A DNA stretch of 64,000 nt from an uncultured Marvinbryantia sp. (GCA_934408725.1 CAKRVB010000004.1:58536-122535); one strand, 5' to 3'. Positions 1 through 9,397 are shown, numbered from the stretch's first letter. Numbers and translations are program-made. The notes: generated by a model from the letters alone, not told the origin.

Positions 1-55
1 TTTTTACGTTGAATTTTCGTTTTATAGATCGAAACACAGGCACTGAACAGATACG
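1..55. repeat. End of a GTAWCTGTTCAG-type dispersed element, cut by window edge
   Basis: CTGAACAGATACG at 43-55 is the reverse complement of the terminal motif CGTATCTGTTCAG seen at 59146. The rest of the element lies left of the window, so only this edge can be supported. Confidence 0.45.
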
Positions 56-59
56 AAAT

Positions 60-977
60 TTATAAGAACATCGCCACAATCGGTATGCTCACCACAGACA
101 GCACGGTACTGAAAAAGATTCCTTTGGATACCAGCTGTACATCTCCATCATACTGAATAGCCAGCATCGTTGCATTCGTCGCTACTGGTGTTGCTGCCAG
201 TATCACTGCCGTTCCCCGGATCAGATACTGCTGTTCATGAAGCAGATTCATGGCCACCAGCACGGCAATTGGCATGAGTACCAGTCGAAATACGGTAAAT
301 ACATAGACCCGCCAGTCATCGAACAGTTCTTTTAGCTTCATCTTTGCAATGGTTCCACCCAGAATCATCATGGCCAGCGGTGTGGTCAGATTTCCCAAAT
401 AGTTCAAAGCATCGGTCAGATATTCCGGCAGTGGCACTGAGGTAAAGAACAGACCAAGAGAAATCACTGCCACCACCATCGGTGTATTGATCAGCAGTCT
501 TGGATTGAACTTTCCAGCTTTCTTTCCTCCAATCAGAACAATTCCAAGGGAATACACCACAAAGCTGAATATGACATTAAAAATAACGGCATAGATCATG
601 GCTTCGATTCCAAAAACAGCCTGTATCACGGGATATCCCATAAAACCCACATTTCCGAAAATCAGCATGAAGGTATAAGTGCCCCACTGCTTTTTCGGTG
701 CCCTTGTCACCACCAGAAAGACTGCCGCAACCAGAAAATAAACCAGATAACAAAACAGGCTAATACCTGTCACTTCCAAAAGGGTCAGATTCGATACCTT
801 CCCCCGGTTGGATAAAAAAGAAACCAGTATCTGCGCAGGCAGCGATACATTCAGCACCAGACTGGTCAGATTCCGAATTGCCCCATCGTTGGTCACATGT
901 GTCTTATATGCTATATAGCCTGTTACCAGAAGCAAAAATAAAGCCAGCATCTGGTAAGTAATAATTACAATATCCAT
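60..977 (-). CDS. AEC family transporter (auxin efflux carrier type)
   Basis: Inner-membrane permease of the auxin efflux carrier family. The 305-residue product is hydrophobic throughout, with about ten membrane segments in two halves separated by a short basic loop around residues 150-160 (GGKKAGKFNP). The second half carries the family-typical stretch TPLAMMILGGTIA near residue 200. Bacterial members often move organic acids such as malate, but the sequence does not reveal the substrate. The ATG at 977 follows GGAGGAG. The gene begins 29 nt after the upstream helicase stop on the same strand, so the two are probably cotranscribed, although no functional link is evident. Confidence 0.88.
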   Translation of the reverse strand: MDIVIITYQMLALFLLLVTGYIAYKTHVTNDGAIRNLTSLVLNVSLPAQILVSFLSNRGKVSNLTLLEVTGISLFCYLVYFLVAAVFLVVTRAPKKQWGTYTFMLIFGNVGFMGYPVIQAVFGIEAMIYAVIFNVIFSFVVYSLGIVLIGGKKAGKFNPRLLINTPMVVAVISLGLFFTSVPLPEYLTDALNYLGNLTTPLAMMILGGTIAKMKLKELFDDWRVYVFTVFRLVLMPIAVLVAMNLLHEQQYLIRGTAVILAATPVATNATMLAIQYDGDVQLVSKGIFFSTVLSVVSIPIVAMFL

Positions 978-1006
978 ACTCTCCTCCGTATTCTCTCTCC
1001 TCTTCC

Positions 1007-3412
1007 TTACTTGTCATCAGGAACTATGCATCCTTTCCAGAATCGTTCCAGCTTCTCTTTTACATTCCGTAATGTGCAGGTCTCATAATCTGCCCATTCC
1101 CTCGGAAAGCTGCTGCGATACTGTGCTTGTCCAAATCGCTCATCCAGCAGCACAATCACTCCGGTATCTTCATCTGTCCGAATAACTCTTCCCGCTGACT
1201 GCATGACCTTGTTCATCCCCGGATAACGATAAGCGTGATCAAATCCATCCATGTCACGCCTGTCATAGTACTGCTTCAGGATCTCCCGCTCATTGCAGAC
1301 CTGTGGAAGCCCTGGTCCCACAACGATTGCTCCGATCAGCCGGTCTTTCTTCAGGTCAATTCCCTCTCCAAAAATGCCTCCCATTACACAGAAGCCGATC
1401 AGCGTGCCACTCTCACGCTCCTGAAACTGCTCCAGGAACTCTTCTCTCTGAGCTTCACTCATATGCATGCTCTGCTCCAGAATCTCCGTATCATCCTGCA
1501 CTTCAGCTTCAAAATATTCCCTTACATCCGTCATCATCTTATAAGATGGGAAAAAGACCAGATAATTTCCCTGTCTGCTATCTGTAATCTGCCGAATATA
1601 CGAAGCAATCTTCTGATACTCTGCCGGTGTCCGTCTGGTGTATTTGGTACTCACATCCAGCCCCAGCAGCACTTTCTTCTTTGCAGGATCAAAGGTAGAC
1701 TTTGCATAGACTGCATAATCTTCTGGTTTGCCAGATAGTAATTCCATATAATACTGCACCGGCAAAAGCGTAGCAGAAAACAGGATCGATGCCCTGCCTT
1801 TTTCCAGACACTGCCCGATCTTGTCCGCTGTATGAATACAGTATAATTTCAAAGCAAAGCGTCCCTCCCGGTCATGCTGTACATAAATCTCATAGCTGTC
1901 ATCCAATTCTTCATAGATCTCCAGAAAGGCACGTACCTGAAAATAAAAGTCCAGTGTCTTTTTCTTTCCTTCTTCTATTTCGCTGTCTGTGGATGGCCGA
2001 TTCATCACTGACTCCCGATCCTCCAGGAGTTGTTCCAGTGCATGACTGACATTGAACAGATTCAATGCAAAGGAATCGATATTCGAAAGCAGTGTATACT
2101 CCCCGCATTCCCGCTTCCACTCCAGCAGATACTTATTTCCCCGTTCCAGAGCCGCCACAGCCTTTCTGCTGAACGGCTTCAGGAACCGCTTTACTTCCAG
2201 AAAGTCTTCTTTATAAAGGGTCGCACTGTACATCTCCCGTCCACGTTCCACCAGATTGTGAGCTTCGTCAATGAGAAACAGATAATCTCCTTTTACCCCT
2301 TCTGCAAAAAAACGTTTTAACTTCGCCTGTGGATCAAAGACATAGTTATAATCGCAGATAATGGCATCCGACCATAACGACACATCCAGCGCCATCTCAA
2401 ATGGACATACCTTCCATTTTTCTGCCTGTTCCATAATCCGCTCCCGGCTATAGTTGGCCGAATTCTCTTCATAAGAAGTCAGCAGCTCATAGACAGCATC
2501 GTTCACCCGGTCAAAGTGTCCCCTTGCATAAGGACATTTTTCCGGATTGCAGTCCGGTTCTTCACAAAAACAGATTTTTTCTTTGGCGGTCAGGGTCAGC
2601 ACTTTATAATGAAGCCCCTGCTTCTTCAAAAGTGAAAATGCCTCTTCTGCCACGGTTCTCGTAATCGTCTTGGCCGTCAGATAAAAAATCTTATCCCCCA
2701 GCTCCTGTCCCACGGCCTGTACTGCTGGAAATACAGTAGACAACGTCTTTCCCACTCCTGTAGGTGCCTGAATAAACAGCTTCTTTCCATGCCAGATCGT
2801 GCGGTAAACCGCTGCTGCCAGATCTTTCTGTCCCTCCCGGTAAGGATAGGGAAAAACTGTTTTGCCAATGGATGCTTTTCTCTCTGCTTTCCATTTCAGC
2901 TGCATCTGTGCCCATTTTTGATAGGCTTCTGTCAGATGCGTAAACCACTCCTCCAGCTCGCTCCTTGTATAGCTGCTGGAAAAGCGCCGTATTTCCTCTG
3001 TATCCAGATTGGCATAGGTCATCTGTACTCCTATCTTTTCCAGATTCTGCTGTTCTGCATAGATACAGGCATAACACCTGACCTGTGCCAGATGGACCGG
3101 ATCTGGCTCTTCCATTCGCTCCACATCTCGAAAAACGCCTTTGATTTCATCAATTACCGTCTGTCCATCCTGTTCAAAGATCCCGTCTGCCCTTCCTTCT
3201 ACTATCAGCAGGAATCCGTCACAATCTATCTGTGTTCGCAGCGGTACTTCCGCATGATAATCTGCCCCCATCTTTCCCTGAATCTTCCGGTGCAGTCTGC
3301 TGCCCATCTGCATGGCATCTTTATCTGCCATCGCACCTCTTCGATTGTCAATATCTCCGCTGCGCAAAATGAACTCCACCAGATTGCGCACAGATACCCT
3401 GATTTCTTCCAC
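1007..3412 (-). CDS. Rad3/XPD-like DNA helicase with N-terminal PD-(D/E)XK nuclease domain
   Basis: Superfamily 2 DNA helicase of the DinG/Rad3 type with an extra N-terminal nuclease-like domain. Numbered from a possible upstream TTG at 3433, residues 60-160 carry GRADG, IDEIKG and HLAQVRCYACIYA, the D...ExK...Q arrangement of Cas4/RecB-type nucleases. Walker A is APTGVGKT at about 223-230. A cysteine cluster (CFCEEPDCNPEKC, then a later C in KVCPFEMA) sits where XPD proteins bind a 4Fe-4S cluster, followed by the DEAH box LIDEAHNL. The C-terminal lobe has GGIFGEGIDL and QSAGRVIRT. I chose the GTG at 3412 because AGGAG lies 4 nt upstream; the TTG has no good site. A role in DNA repair or branched-DNA processing is inferred. 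Confidence 0.87.
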   Translation of the reverse strand: MEEIRVSVRNLVEFILRSGDIDNRRGAMADKDAMQMGSRLHRKIQGKMGADYHAEVPLRTQIDCDGFLLIVEGRADGIFEQDGQTVIDEIKGVFRDVERMEEPDPVHLAQVRCYACIYAEQQNLEKIGVQMTYANLDTEEIRRFSSSYTRSELEEWFTHLTEAYQKWAQMQLKWKAERKASIGKTVFPYPYREGQKDLAAAVYRTIWHGKKLFIQAPTGVGKTLSTVFPAVQAVGQELGDKIFYLTAKTITRTVAEEAFSLLKKQGLHYKVLTLTAKEKICFCEEPDCNPEKCPYARGHFDRVNDAVYELLTSYEENSANYSRERIMEQAEKWKVCPFEMALDVSLWSDAIICDYNYVFDPQAKLKRFFAEGVKGDYLFLIDEAHNLVERGREMYSATLYKEDFLEVKRFLKPFSRKAVAALERGNKYLLEWKRECGEYTLLSNIDSFALNLFNVSHALEQLLEDRESVMNRPSTDSEIEEGKKKTLDFYFQVRAFLEIYEELDDSYEIYVQHDREGRFALKLYCIHTADKIGQCLEKGRASILFSATLLPVQYYMELLSGKPEDYAVYAKSTFDPAKKKVLLGLDVSTKYTRRTPAEYQKIASYIRQITDSRQGNYLVFFPSYKMMTDVREYFEAEVQDDTEILEQSMHMSEAQREEFLEQFQERESGTLIGFCVMGGIFGEGIDLKKDRLIGAIVVGPGLPQVCNEREILKQYYDRRDMDGFDHAYRYPGMNKVMQSAGRVIRTDEDTGVIVLLDERFGQAQYRSSFPREWADYETCTLRNVKEKLERFWKGCIVPDDK

Positions 3413-3805
3413 GTTTCTCCTGTATCCTTCCAAAACCTGCTGCTGTTCACTCCGTGACCGACAGCCAGAACTTCACATCTTTTCCAGTATACCGCACCTG
3501 ACGAAGAAATGTAAAGAATGTTATCATTGCCAGCAATATATCAACCACATACAACTGGACGCGAAGCGATCCATTATACCTATCTAACAGTTACGGGAAT
3601 ATGTATATTCTTTTAAAAAATGTAAATTTTCTGCTAAATATATGACATATATTTGCATTTTTATACATTTTATGTTATATTACTTTCTACCAAAAATTTA
3701 TATATTTTTTATAATCTACATATTTCGTTTAGAATTGACAATGAGGTCAGACATGATCTCAGATGCTGACATCTGGGATCTTTTTCATATTACAGGAGTT
3801 AGCAT
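3413..3805. other. Intergenic region between divergent helicase and cstA operons
   Basis: About 390 bp, very AT-rich from 3600 to 3735, with a TATAAT at 3710-3715 and a TTGACA at 3735-3740 that lack clear partners at 17 bp. It ends in a terminator-like hairpin (separate entry) and the AGGAG of the next gene. No small gene was found in it. Confidence 0.5.
3755..3785 (+). terminator. Leader terminator/attenuator hairpin before the cstA operon
   Basis: GATCTCAGATG (3755-3765) pairs with CATCTGGGATC (3770-3780) through a CTGA loop, 11 pairs with one G-T, followed directly by TTTTT. It lies only 20 nt before the start codon of the first gene of the cstA unit, so it would act on transcripts entering that operon. 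Confidence 0.65.
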
Positions 3806-4351
3806 ATGAATCATTCAAAGTTAGAGTTAAACCGGGAGGAAATCCTTGAGAAACTGATCCGTTCCTACGAGGGGTACTTCGACATTGAACGTTCCAATGA
3901 CATGGAACCGCCGCTGGAGGCTGTCTGTCATTTTAATGTGCGTTCTGCCAAATATGTGCTGCTGAAGAAAGCAGAACTGTGGAGTGCCACTTCCAACGAA
4001 CATGTATACATCTTCTCTGTTCCGGAATTAACCGAAGAGATTTATCGCGCATGTGAGAAAAAGGCTTACGACGAGGGTATGAAACTCATCGATCCAAAGC
4101 CTGGACATATGTATACCTATATTACTGCCGTATTTATCTGTGATACCTGCACACCAGAAGCGAAAAAACTTCTGAAAAAATGCAGAATTTACAAAAGTTT
4201 TCATTTTTCGCTGCACGGCTGGATGGATTTCCATACAGTCCTTATCCAGCGGGGGGCATCGGATTTTCCGACCAACCGCAGTGGTAAGAGCAATGCGAAA
4301 TTTATGAAAAATATATTCATGAAGAAAAATAAAAAGAAAAGGAGAGTGTAA
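3806..4351 (+). CDS. Unknown protein encoded immediately upstream of cstA
   Basis: A 181-residue soluble protein I do not recognise. It has no signal peptide or membrane segment. Residues 90-150 are mixed hydrophobic/charged (YITAVFICDTC, FHFSLHGWMDF) and contain a CDTC pair. The C-terminus is strongly basic (MKKNKKKRRV) and could contact RNA, DNA or membrane. AGGAG precedes the ATG, and the stop is 3 nt before cstA, so translation is probably coupled and a role in CstA expression or activity is the natural inference. It sits behind the leader hairpin at 3755-3785. Confidence 0.75.
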   Translation: MNHSKLELNREEILEKLIRSYEGYFDIERSNDMEPPLEAVCHFNVRSAKYVLLKKAELWSATSNEHVYIFSVPELTEEIYRACEKKAYDEGMKLIDPKPGHMYTYITAVFICDTCTPEAKKLLKKCRIYKSFHFSLHGWMDFHTVLIQRGASDFPTNRSGKSNAKFMKNIFMKKNKKKRRV

Positions 4352-4354
4352 TTC

Positions 4355-6076
4355 ATGAATGCAGCATTATTGTTAGTAGTAGGTTGCGTGATCCTGATCG
4401 TAGGTTACGTAACATACGGTAAATGGCTCGCACAGCAGTGGGGCATTGATGAGAACCGTGTAACACCGGCTCATGAACTGGAAGACGGTAACGATTACGT
4501 TCCGGCTAAAGCACCAGTCCTGATGGGTCACCATTTTTCCTCTATCGCAGGAGCAGGTCCTATCAACGGACCAATTCAGGCAGCCGTATTTGGCTGGGTA
4601 CCTGTTCTTCTGTGGGTACTGGTCGGAGGTATCTTCTTCGGAGCAGTACATGACTTCGGAGCGTTATTTGCTTCTATCCGTCACAAAGGACAGTCTATCG
4701 GTGAAGTTATCGAAGACAGCATGGGCACAAGCGCAAAGAGATTATTCATCATCTTCTCTTACCTGACCCTGATCCTTGTTGTAGCAGCCTTTGCTTCTAT
4801 CGTAGCAAACACATTTAAAGCAACTTACGATGAAAGTGGCGTACTTGATAAAGTAGCAAGTTCAGCAAATGCTTCTACAGCAATGATTTCTATCTTATTC
4901 ATCTTAGTAGCTATTGTATTTGGTTTCCTGGTATACAGAAGAAACGCAGGTCTTGGAATCTCTACCGTAATCGGTGTAGCAGCGATCGTGCTCTGCATGG
5001 CTATCGGTCTGAACTTCCACCCACTGTATCTGAATGGTACAACCTGGATGATCATCGTTGGTATCTATATCACAGTAGCATCTGTAACTCCTGTATGGAT
5101 TCTGCTTCAGCCACGTGACTATTTAAGCTCCTTCCTTCTTTACGGAATGATGATCGTAGCCATTGTTGGTATCGTTGGAGCACATCCTACCATCGACATT
5201 CCTGCATTTACAGGATTTGTTGACCAGGCTACAAACGGTTCCGGTGTATCTCTTGGTACCCTGTTCCCAGCCCTGTTCATCACCATCGCCTGTGGTGCTA
5301 TTTCCGGTTTCCACTCACTGGTTGGTTCCGGTACAACAGCAAAACAGCTGGATAACGAAAGAGACGCCCGTCCAATCGCATACGGCGGTATGTTGATTGA
5401 ATGTGCACTGGCACTGATTTCTCTGTGTGCCGTAGGTTATATCTGGAACGAATACGTTCCAGGCGGAGTTACCACTCCTACAGCCGTATTTGCAACCGGT
5501 ATCTCACGTATGTGTGCTACCATCCCATTCCTTGCAGGCGCAGAACACGTTATTTACTCTCTGCTGATCCTTGCAGTATCTGCTTTCTGTCTGACTTCTC
5601 TGGACACTGCAACACGTCTTGCACGTTACATGTTCCAGGAATTCTGGCTGAATCCAGGTGAGGATGTTTCTTCCGTAACAGGATTCAGAGCCATCCTTGT
5701 AAAGCCAATCGTTGCAACACTGATCACAGTAGTTCTTGGTATCTTCCTTGGACTGAACGGATATGCAAACATCTGGGCTCTGTTCGGAGCAGCAAACCAG
5801 TTACTTGCAGCTCTGGGTCTGATGGCTGTTGCTACCTGGCTTGGACAGATCGGTAAGAACAACAAGATGTTCTTCATCCCAATGTTCTTCATGCTGATCG
5901 TAACCATCTGCTCACTGCTTCTGACCATCAAGACAAACCTTGGTGCAATCGGTGCAGAAGGTGCAGGTTCTTGGCCAATCGTTCGTCTGGTACTTGCAGT
6001 ACTGCTGATCGTACTTTCACTGATCCTTGCAGTAAAAGCTGTTAAGACCATCAGCGGACAGAAAAAGAATGCTTAA
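4355..6076 (+). CDS. cstA: Carbon starvation protein A (CstA family transporter)
   Basis: Polytopic membrane transporter of the CstA family, which in enterobacteria imports peptides and/or pyruvate during carbon limitation. The 573-residue product opens with the typical segment VGYVTYGKWLAQQWGID and has about sixteen hydrophobic helices. Family-diagnostic stretches include GPINGPIQAAVFGWVP, GAVHDFGALFASIRHKG, GFHSLVGSGTTAKQL and SLDTATRLARY. AAAAGGAG precedes the ATG at 4355. It is cotranscribed with the unknown 181-residue gene and ends in a clear terminator at 6095-6135. Codon use is more biased than in the neighbours, consistent with high expression. Confidence 0.95.
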   Translation: MNAALLLVVGCVILIVGYVTYGKWLAQQWGIDENRVTPAHELEDGNDYVPAKAPVLMGHHFSSIAGAGPINGPIQAAVFGWVPVLLWVLVGGIFFGAVHDFGALFASIRHKGQSIGEVIEDSMGTSAKRLFIIFSYLTLILVVAAFASIVANTFKATYDESGVLDKVASSANASTAMISILFILVAIVFGFLVYRRNAGLGISTVIGVAAIVLCMAIGLNFHPLYLNGTTWMIIVGIYITVASVTPVWILLQPRDYLSSFLLYGMMIVAIVGIVGAHPTIDIPAFTGFVDQATNGSGVSLGTLFPALFITIACGAISGFHSLVGSGTTAKQLDNERDARPIAYGGMLIECALALISLCAVGYIWNEYVPGGVTTPTAVFATGISRMCATIPFLAGAEHVIYSLLILAVSAFCLTSLDTATRLARYMFQEFWLNPGEDVSSVTGFRAILVKPIVATLITVVLGIFLGLNGYANIWALFGAANQLLAALGLMAVATWLGQIGKNNKMFFIPMFFMLIVTICSLLLTIKTNLGAIGAEGAGSWPIVRLVLAVLLIVLSLILAVKAVKTISGQKKNA

Positions 6077-6094
6077 TTGATCTACATCAATTTT

Positions 6095-6135
6095 AAAAAA
6101 GAGATATCTGAAGAGATTCGGATATCTCTTTTTTT
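6095..6135 (+). terminator. Intrinsic terminator of cstA
   Basis: AAAAAAGAGATATC (6095-6108) pairs with GATATCTCTTTTTT (from 6121), followed by a T tract. The A-rich left arm makes it bidirectional in principle, but only cstA reaches it. Confidence 0.85.
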
Positions 6136-6177
6136 GCTCTATATGTCTTTAATGTGCGTACATTTGTATTTTTACAG

Positions 6178-6206
6178 TTGACACTTTGTTTCATTAAAGT
6201 TATAAT
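6178..6206 (+). promoter_or_regulatory. SigmaA promoter of glyA
   Basis: TTGACA (6178-6183), a 17-bp spacer and TATAAT (6201-6206): both hexamers match consensus. The transcript would begin about 80 nt before the glyA ATG. Confidence 0.85.
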
Positions 6207-6291
6207 TGTTTCTAACTTTGGTCGTTGGACATTCCTTTTTACACCTGTCTGACGCCATTACTTACAATTATACAATCAGGAGGAACCCAAC

Positions 6292-7530
6292 ATGTATTCA
6301 TTAGAAGAAATCCGATCCGTAGACCCTGAAATCGCTGCTGCTATCGAAGCAGAAGCTGCACGGCAGAATTCTCATATCGAGCTGATTGCTTCCGAGAACT
6401 GGGTAAGCAAAGCTGTTATGGCTGCCATGGGAAGCCCTTTGACCAACAAATATGCCGAAGGCTATCCCGGCAAGCGATATTACGGTGGGTGTGAATGTGT
6501 AGATGTTGTGGAAGAACTTGCACGGAAACGTGCCTGTGAATTGTTTGGATGCGAATATGCCAATGTGCAGCCGCATTCTGGTGCCCAGGCAAATATGGCT
6601 GTAGAATTCGCTATGTTAAAACATGGTGACACTCTGATGGGTATGAACCTTGCACACGGCGGCCATCTGACTCATGGAAGTCCAGCGAACTTCTCTGGTT
6701 CTTATTTTCATGTAGTTTCTTATGGGGTAAATGACGATGGTTTTATTGACTATGAACAGGTGCGTCAGATCGCCCTCGAAAATAAACCCAAACTAATCAT
6801 TGCAGGCGCCAGCGCCTATGCCCGTACCATTGATTTCAAGAGATTCCGTGAGATTGCCGATGAAGTGGGTGCTTATCTGATGGTAGATATCGCCCATATT
6901 GCAGGTCTGGTTGCTGCTGGTCTCCATCCAAGTCCAATCCCATACGCACATGTAACAACCACTACCACTCACAAGACCCTGCGTGGCCCAAGAGGTGGTA
7001 TGATCCTGTGCAGCAATGAAATTGCTAAGAAATTCAACTTTAATAAAGCTATTTTCCCAGGTATTCAAGGTGGTCCTCTGATGCATGTGATCGCAGCCAA
7101 GGCAGTCTGCTTCCAGGAAGCTCTGCAGCCAGAATTCCGTACTTATCAGGAGCAGGTAGTAAAGAACAGTGCTGCACTCTGTAATGGACTGATGAAGCGT
7201 GGCGTAAACATTGTCTCCGACGGCACCGATAATCATCTGATGCTGGTAGACCTGCGCGGAACCGGTATTACCGGAAAAGAGATGGAACATCTCCTGGATG
7301 ATGCTAATATCACCTGCAACAAAAATGCAATTCCAAATGATCCGGAATCCCCATTCGTAACCAGTGGTGTCCGCCTTGGAACAGCAGCCATCACCTCCAG
7401 AGGTCTGAAAGAAAACGATATGGATCAGATCGCAGAAGCTATCTTCCTGATGATCCAGAGTCCTGATAATAAAGAAAAAGCCAGAGCCATTGTAAAGACT
7501 CTGACCGACCGATATCCTCTTGATGTCTAA
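6292..7530 (+). CDS. glyA: Serine hydroxymethyltransferase
   Basis: PLP enzyme interconverting serine plus tetrahydrofolate with glycine plus 5,10-methylene-tetrahydrofolate, the main one-carbon supply in the cytosol. The 412-residue length is normal for bacteria. The N-terminal region shows LIASENWVS and [15 protein letters not shown]; the PLP lysine lies in [14 protein letters not shown] near residue 226; the C-terminal part has [22 protein letters not shown] precedes the ATG. It is a single-gene unit behind a consensus promoter and ends against a GC-rich palindrome shared with the convergent DUF362 gene. Confidence 0.97.
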   Translation: MYSLEEIRSVDPEIAAAIEAEAARQNSHIELIASENWVSKAVMAAMGSPLTNKYAEGYPGKRYYGGCECVDVVEELARKRACELFGCEYANVQPHSGAQANMAVEFAMLKHGDTLMGMNLAHGGHLTHGSPANFSGSYFHVVSYGVNDDGFIDYEQVRQIALENKPKLIIAGASAYARTIDFKRFREIADEVGAYLMVDIAHIAGLVAAGLHPSPIPYAHVTTTTTHKTLRGPRGGMILCSNEIAKKFNFNKAIFPGIQGGPLMHVIAAKAVCFQEALQPEFRTYQEQVVKNSAALCNGLMKRGVNIVSDGTDNHLMLVDLRGTGITGKEMEHLLDDANITCNKNAIPNDPESPFVTSGVRLGTAAITSRGLKENDMDQIAEAIFLMIQSPDNKEKARAIVKTLTDRYPLDV

Positions 7531-7534
7531 GATC

Positions 7535-7588
7535 CAATGGGGACGGAGTTTTCTGGCTTTCACAGGCCAGAAAACTCCGTCCCCATTG
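7535..7588. repeat. GC-rich palindromic repeat, copy 1 (between glyA and the DUF362 gene)
   Basis: A perfect 23-bp stem (7535-7557 with 7566-7588) around an 8-nt loop, containing GGGGACGGAGTTTTCTGGC. The same core recurs at 9350-9397. It lies between two convergent genes and has no long T tract, so it resembles a REP-like element more than a normal terminator, although it could stop transcription from both sides. Confidence 0.85.
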
Positions 7589-7591
7589 ACT

Positions 7592-8785
7592 TTATTTCAC
7601 TTTTATCGCATGCTTCGGACACATTTCCTGACAGCAGTAGCATCGGATACATTTTTTATAATCGTATACCGGTGGCTGTCCCTTGCCCTTCTTAAAGCTT
7701 ACTGCCTTGCCGGGTACCGGACAGTGGGACACGCAGATTCCGCATTTTATGCATTTTTCTTTTTCTATAACCGGACGGCGAATCAAGCGGGTCATAAAGT
7801 CAGAATATCTGCTTAAAAATGTCTTCTTTCTTCCTGTACGATCCACATCAAAGTTGGGATTACCGTACTTTTTCTGCATTTCCTTCATGGTTATATTTCT
7901 GCTTATCACCGTTTCGCTGCTTACCTCATTGGCACTGTTTTTCCGGCTGGAAACAGAAACTTCTGTAATCTGTATCTCTTCCTCTTTATAAGTACCAATC
8001 TCCATTGCCTGCCCCTGCACACAGGTCGGCACCATCTGTGGATCAAGATACACCATATGACAGAATACACTGTCCAACGCTACCGGATCGTCAGAAAAGA
8101 GAAGTACCTTCATATCAATCGGCGTCCCAGATCCTGGTCCATTTCCTTCCATAGCCGTGATCCCATCCATAATATGCAGTCGGATGTCTGTACATCTGTG
8201 AATATCTGCAAGTGCCCTTGCAAATACACTGGCATTTGGATACTTCACATGGCCTGCTGCCTTTCTCGCCCCGCAGATAAAGCCATATACATTTTTCACC
8301 GCTCCCGTTACTTTTTCCAGCGCATGGGTTTTCATTTTACAGATATTGATGATCGCATCTGCCTCTGTAATCCCCTTTGCAAAATGAAATTCTTTTGCTG
8401 TCTTTCCATCTGGAAATGAAGTCAGTACTTCCTCTTCCATGTTTGCCCGTTTCACTCCGTAACGCTCCGCTGCTTCTTCCAGCCCGATCTTTCCGGCGGC
8501 CGCCTGACAGCTTCCATGTCCCGGTGAATCTCCGTACTGTACCTGGCAATATCCCTCTTCCTGCAGAATACGAAATACTGCTTCGATCACCACTGGATGT
8601 GTCGTTACCGCTTTCTCCGGCACGGCCGCTGAAAGGAAATTCGGTTTTACCAGAATCTTTTCTGACTTGTCCAGGAATCGCCCCATTCCACCAAGTGCTT
8701 CTATTCCTGCCTTTACGGATCTATATACCTGTTCTTTTTCATAACTGTCACAGGGTACTATGATTACCTTCGATTTTTCTGACAT
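7592..8785 (-). CDS. DUF362 domain protein with two C-terminal 4Fe-4S motifs
   Basis: A 397-residue cytosolic iron-sulfur protein. Residues 1-300 form a DUF362 domain (KILVKPNFLSA, YGDSPGHGS, INICKMKTHALEKVTGAVKNVYG). The C-terminus carries two ferredoxin-type motifs, CIKCGICVSHCPVPGKA and CIRCYCCQEMCPKHA, each able to bind a 4Fe-4S cluster. Family members are assumed to be redox proteins, but no reaction is established. The gene appears monocistronic and converges on glyA, separated only by the palindromic repeat. Confidence 0.88.
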   Translation of the reverse strand: MSEKSKVIIVPCDSYEKEQVYRSVKAGIEALGGMGRFLDKSEKILVKPNFLSAAVPEKAVTTHPVVIEAVFRILQEEGYCQVQYGDSPGHGSCQAAAGKIGLEEAAERYGVKRANMEEEVLTSFPDGKTAKEFHFAKGITEADAIINICKMKTHALEKVTGAVKNVYGFICGARKAAGHVKYPNASVFARALADIHRCTDIRLHIMDGITAMEGNGPGSGTPIDMKVLLFSDDPVALDSVFCHMVYLDPQMVPTCVQGQAMEIGTYKEEEIQITEVSVSSRKNSANEVSSETVISRNITMKEMQKKYGNPNFDVDRTGRKKTFLSRYSDFMTRLIRRPVIEKEKCIKCGICVSHCPVPGKAVSFKKGKGQPPVYDYKKCIRCYCCQEMCPKHAIKVK

Positions 8786-8809
8786 ATTTATTTCCTTTCT
8801 GTCACTATC

Positions 8810-8838
8810 TTGTATTTTTTCCCGAACAAGAGTATAGT
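8810..8838 (+). promoter_or_regulatory. Predicted promoter of the HbpS-like gene
   Basis: TTGTAT (8810-8815), 17-bp spacer, TATAGT (8833-8838), then GGAGGTGG ahead of the ATG at 8860. Confidence 0.6.
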
Positions 8839-8859
8839 AGTCTCATTGGAGGTGGTACT

Positions 8860-9375
8860 ATGATAGAAGAATTACTTGCTATGCTGGAGATGCAGGAAGA
8901 GATCCTGCAATTCACTCATTTCACCAATGAAGATGCCTGGGAGCTGGGAAAACTGCTCGTTTCCGAGATACAGCGCCAGAAGCTTCCGGTTGCTGTCACG
9001 ATACGCCTGAACAATGGGTATATCGTTTTCCGTTATGCGGCAAATGGCACCAACATCCAAAATGAGAACTGGATGCAGCGTAAGTTCAATACCGTACGCA
9101 CACTGGAAACCAGCACACTTCATGCAGCCATGCTTCTGAAAAAATCCGAACAGACACTGGCTGACTGGTTTCTGGATGAGAAAGAGTATGCAGCCGCAGG
9201 TGGCGGTTTCCCGATTCGTATCGAAGAAGTGGGCGTCATCGGAGCTGTCATCGTCTCCGGACTTCCACATTTTGCAGATCATGATCTGATCGTCAAATGC
9301 ATCAGTCGTTATCTTCATGTTGATGAAGTTCCACGCATTCGTGGGCCATTGGAGACGGAGTTTTCTGGCTTTTAA
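8860..9375 (+). CDS. HbpS/GlcG-like (DUF336, UPF0303) protein
   Basis: A 171-residue cytosolic protein of the family often annotated as heme-degrading domain proteins. Family members share a PAS-like heme-binding fold, but catalytic heme degradation is not established, so the annotation should be read as fold only. Matching parts are the N-terminal helix region, LPVAVTIRLNNGYIVFRY, and GGGFPIRIEEVGVIGAVIVSGLPHFADHDLIVKCISRYL at about residues 110-150. The start follows GGAGGTGG. The last seven residues, ETEFSGF, are encoded by the palindromic repeat at 9350-9397 and are identical to the end of the convergent pseudouridine synthase. Confidence 0.82.
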   Translation: MIEELLAMLEMQEEILQFTHFTNEDAWELGKLLVSEIQRQKLPVAVTIRLNNGYIVFRYAANGTNIQNENWMQRKFNTVRTLETSTLHAAMLLKKSEQTLADWFLDEKEYAAAGGGFPIRIEEVGVIGAVIVSGLPHFADHDLIVKCISRYLHVDEVPRIRGPLETEFSGF

Positions 9376-9397
9376 AAGCCAGAAAACTCCGTCTCCA
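9350..9397. repeat. GC-rich palindromic repeat, copy 2 (coding for both flanking C-termini)
   Basis: A continuous 24-bp inverted repeat centred between 9373 and 9374, with core GGAGACGGAGTTTTCTGGC, and imperfect pairing extending outward to about 9344/9403. The TAA stops of both convergent genes fall at its exact centre (9373-9375 plus, 9374-9372 minus). It is related to copy 1 at 7535-7588. Confidence 0.9.
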
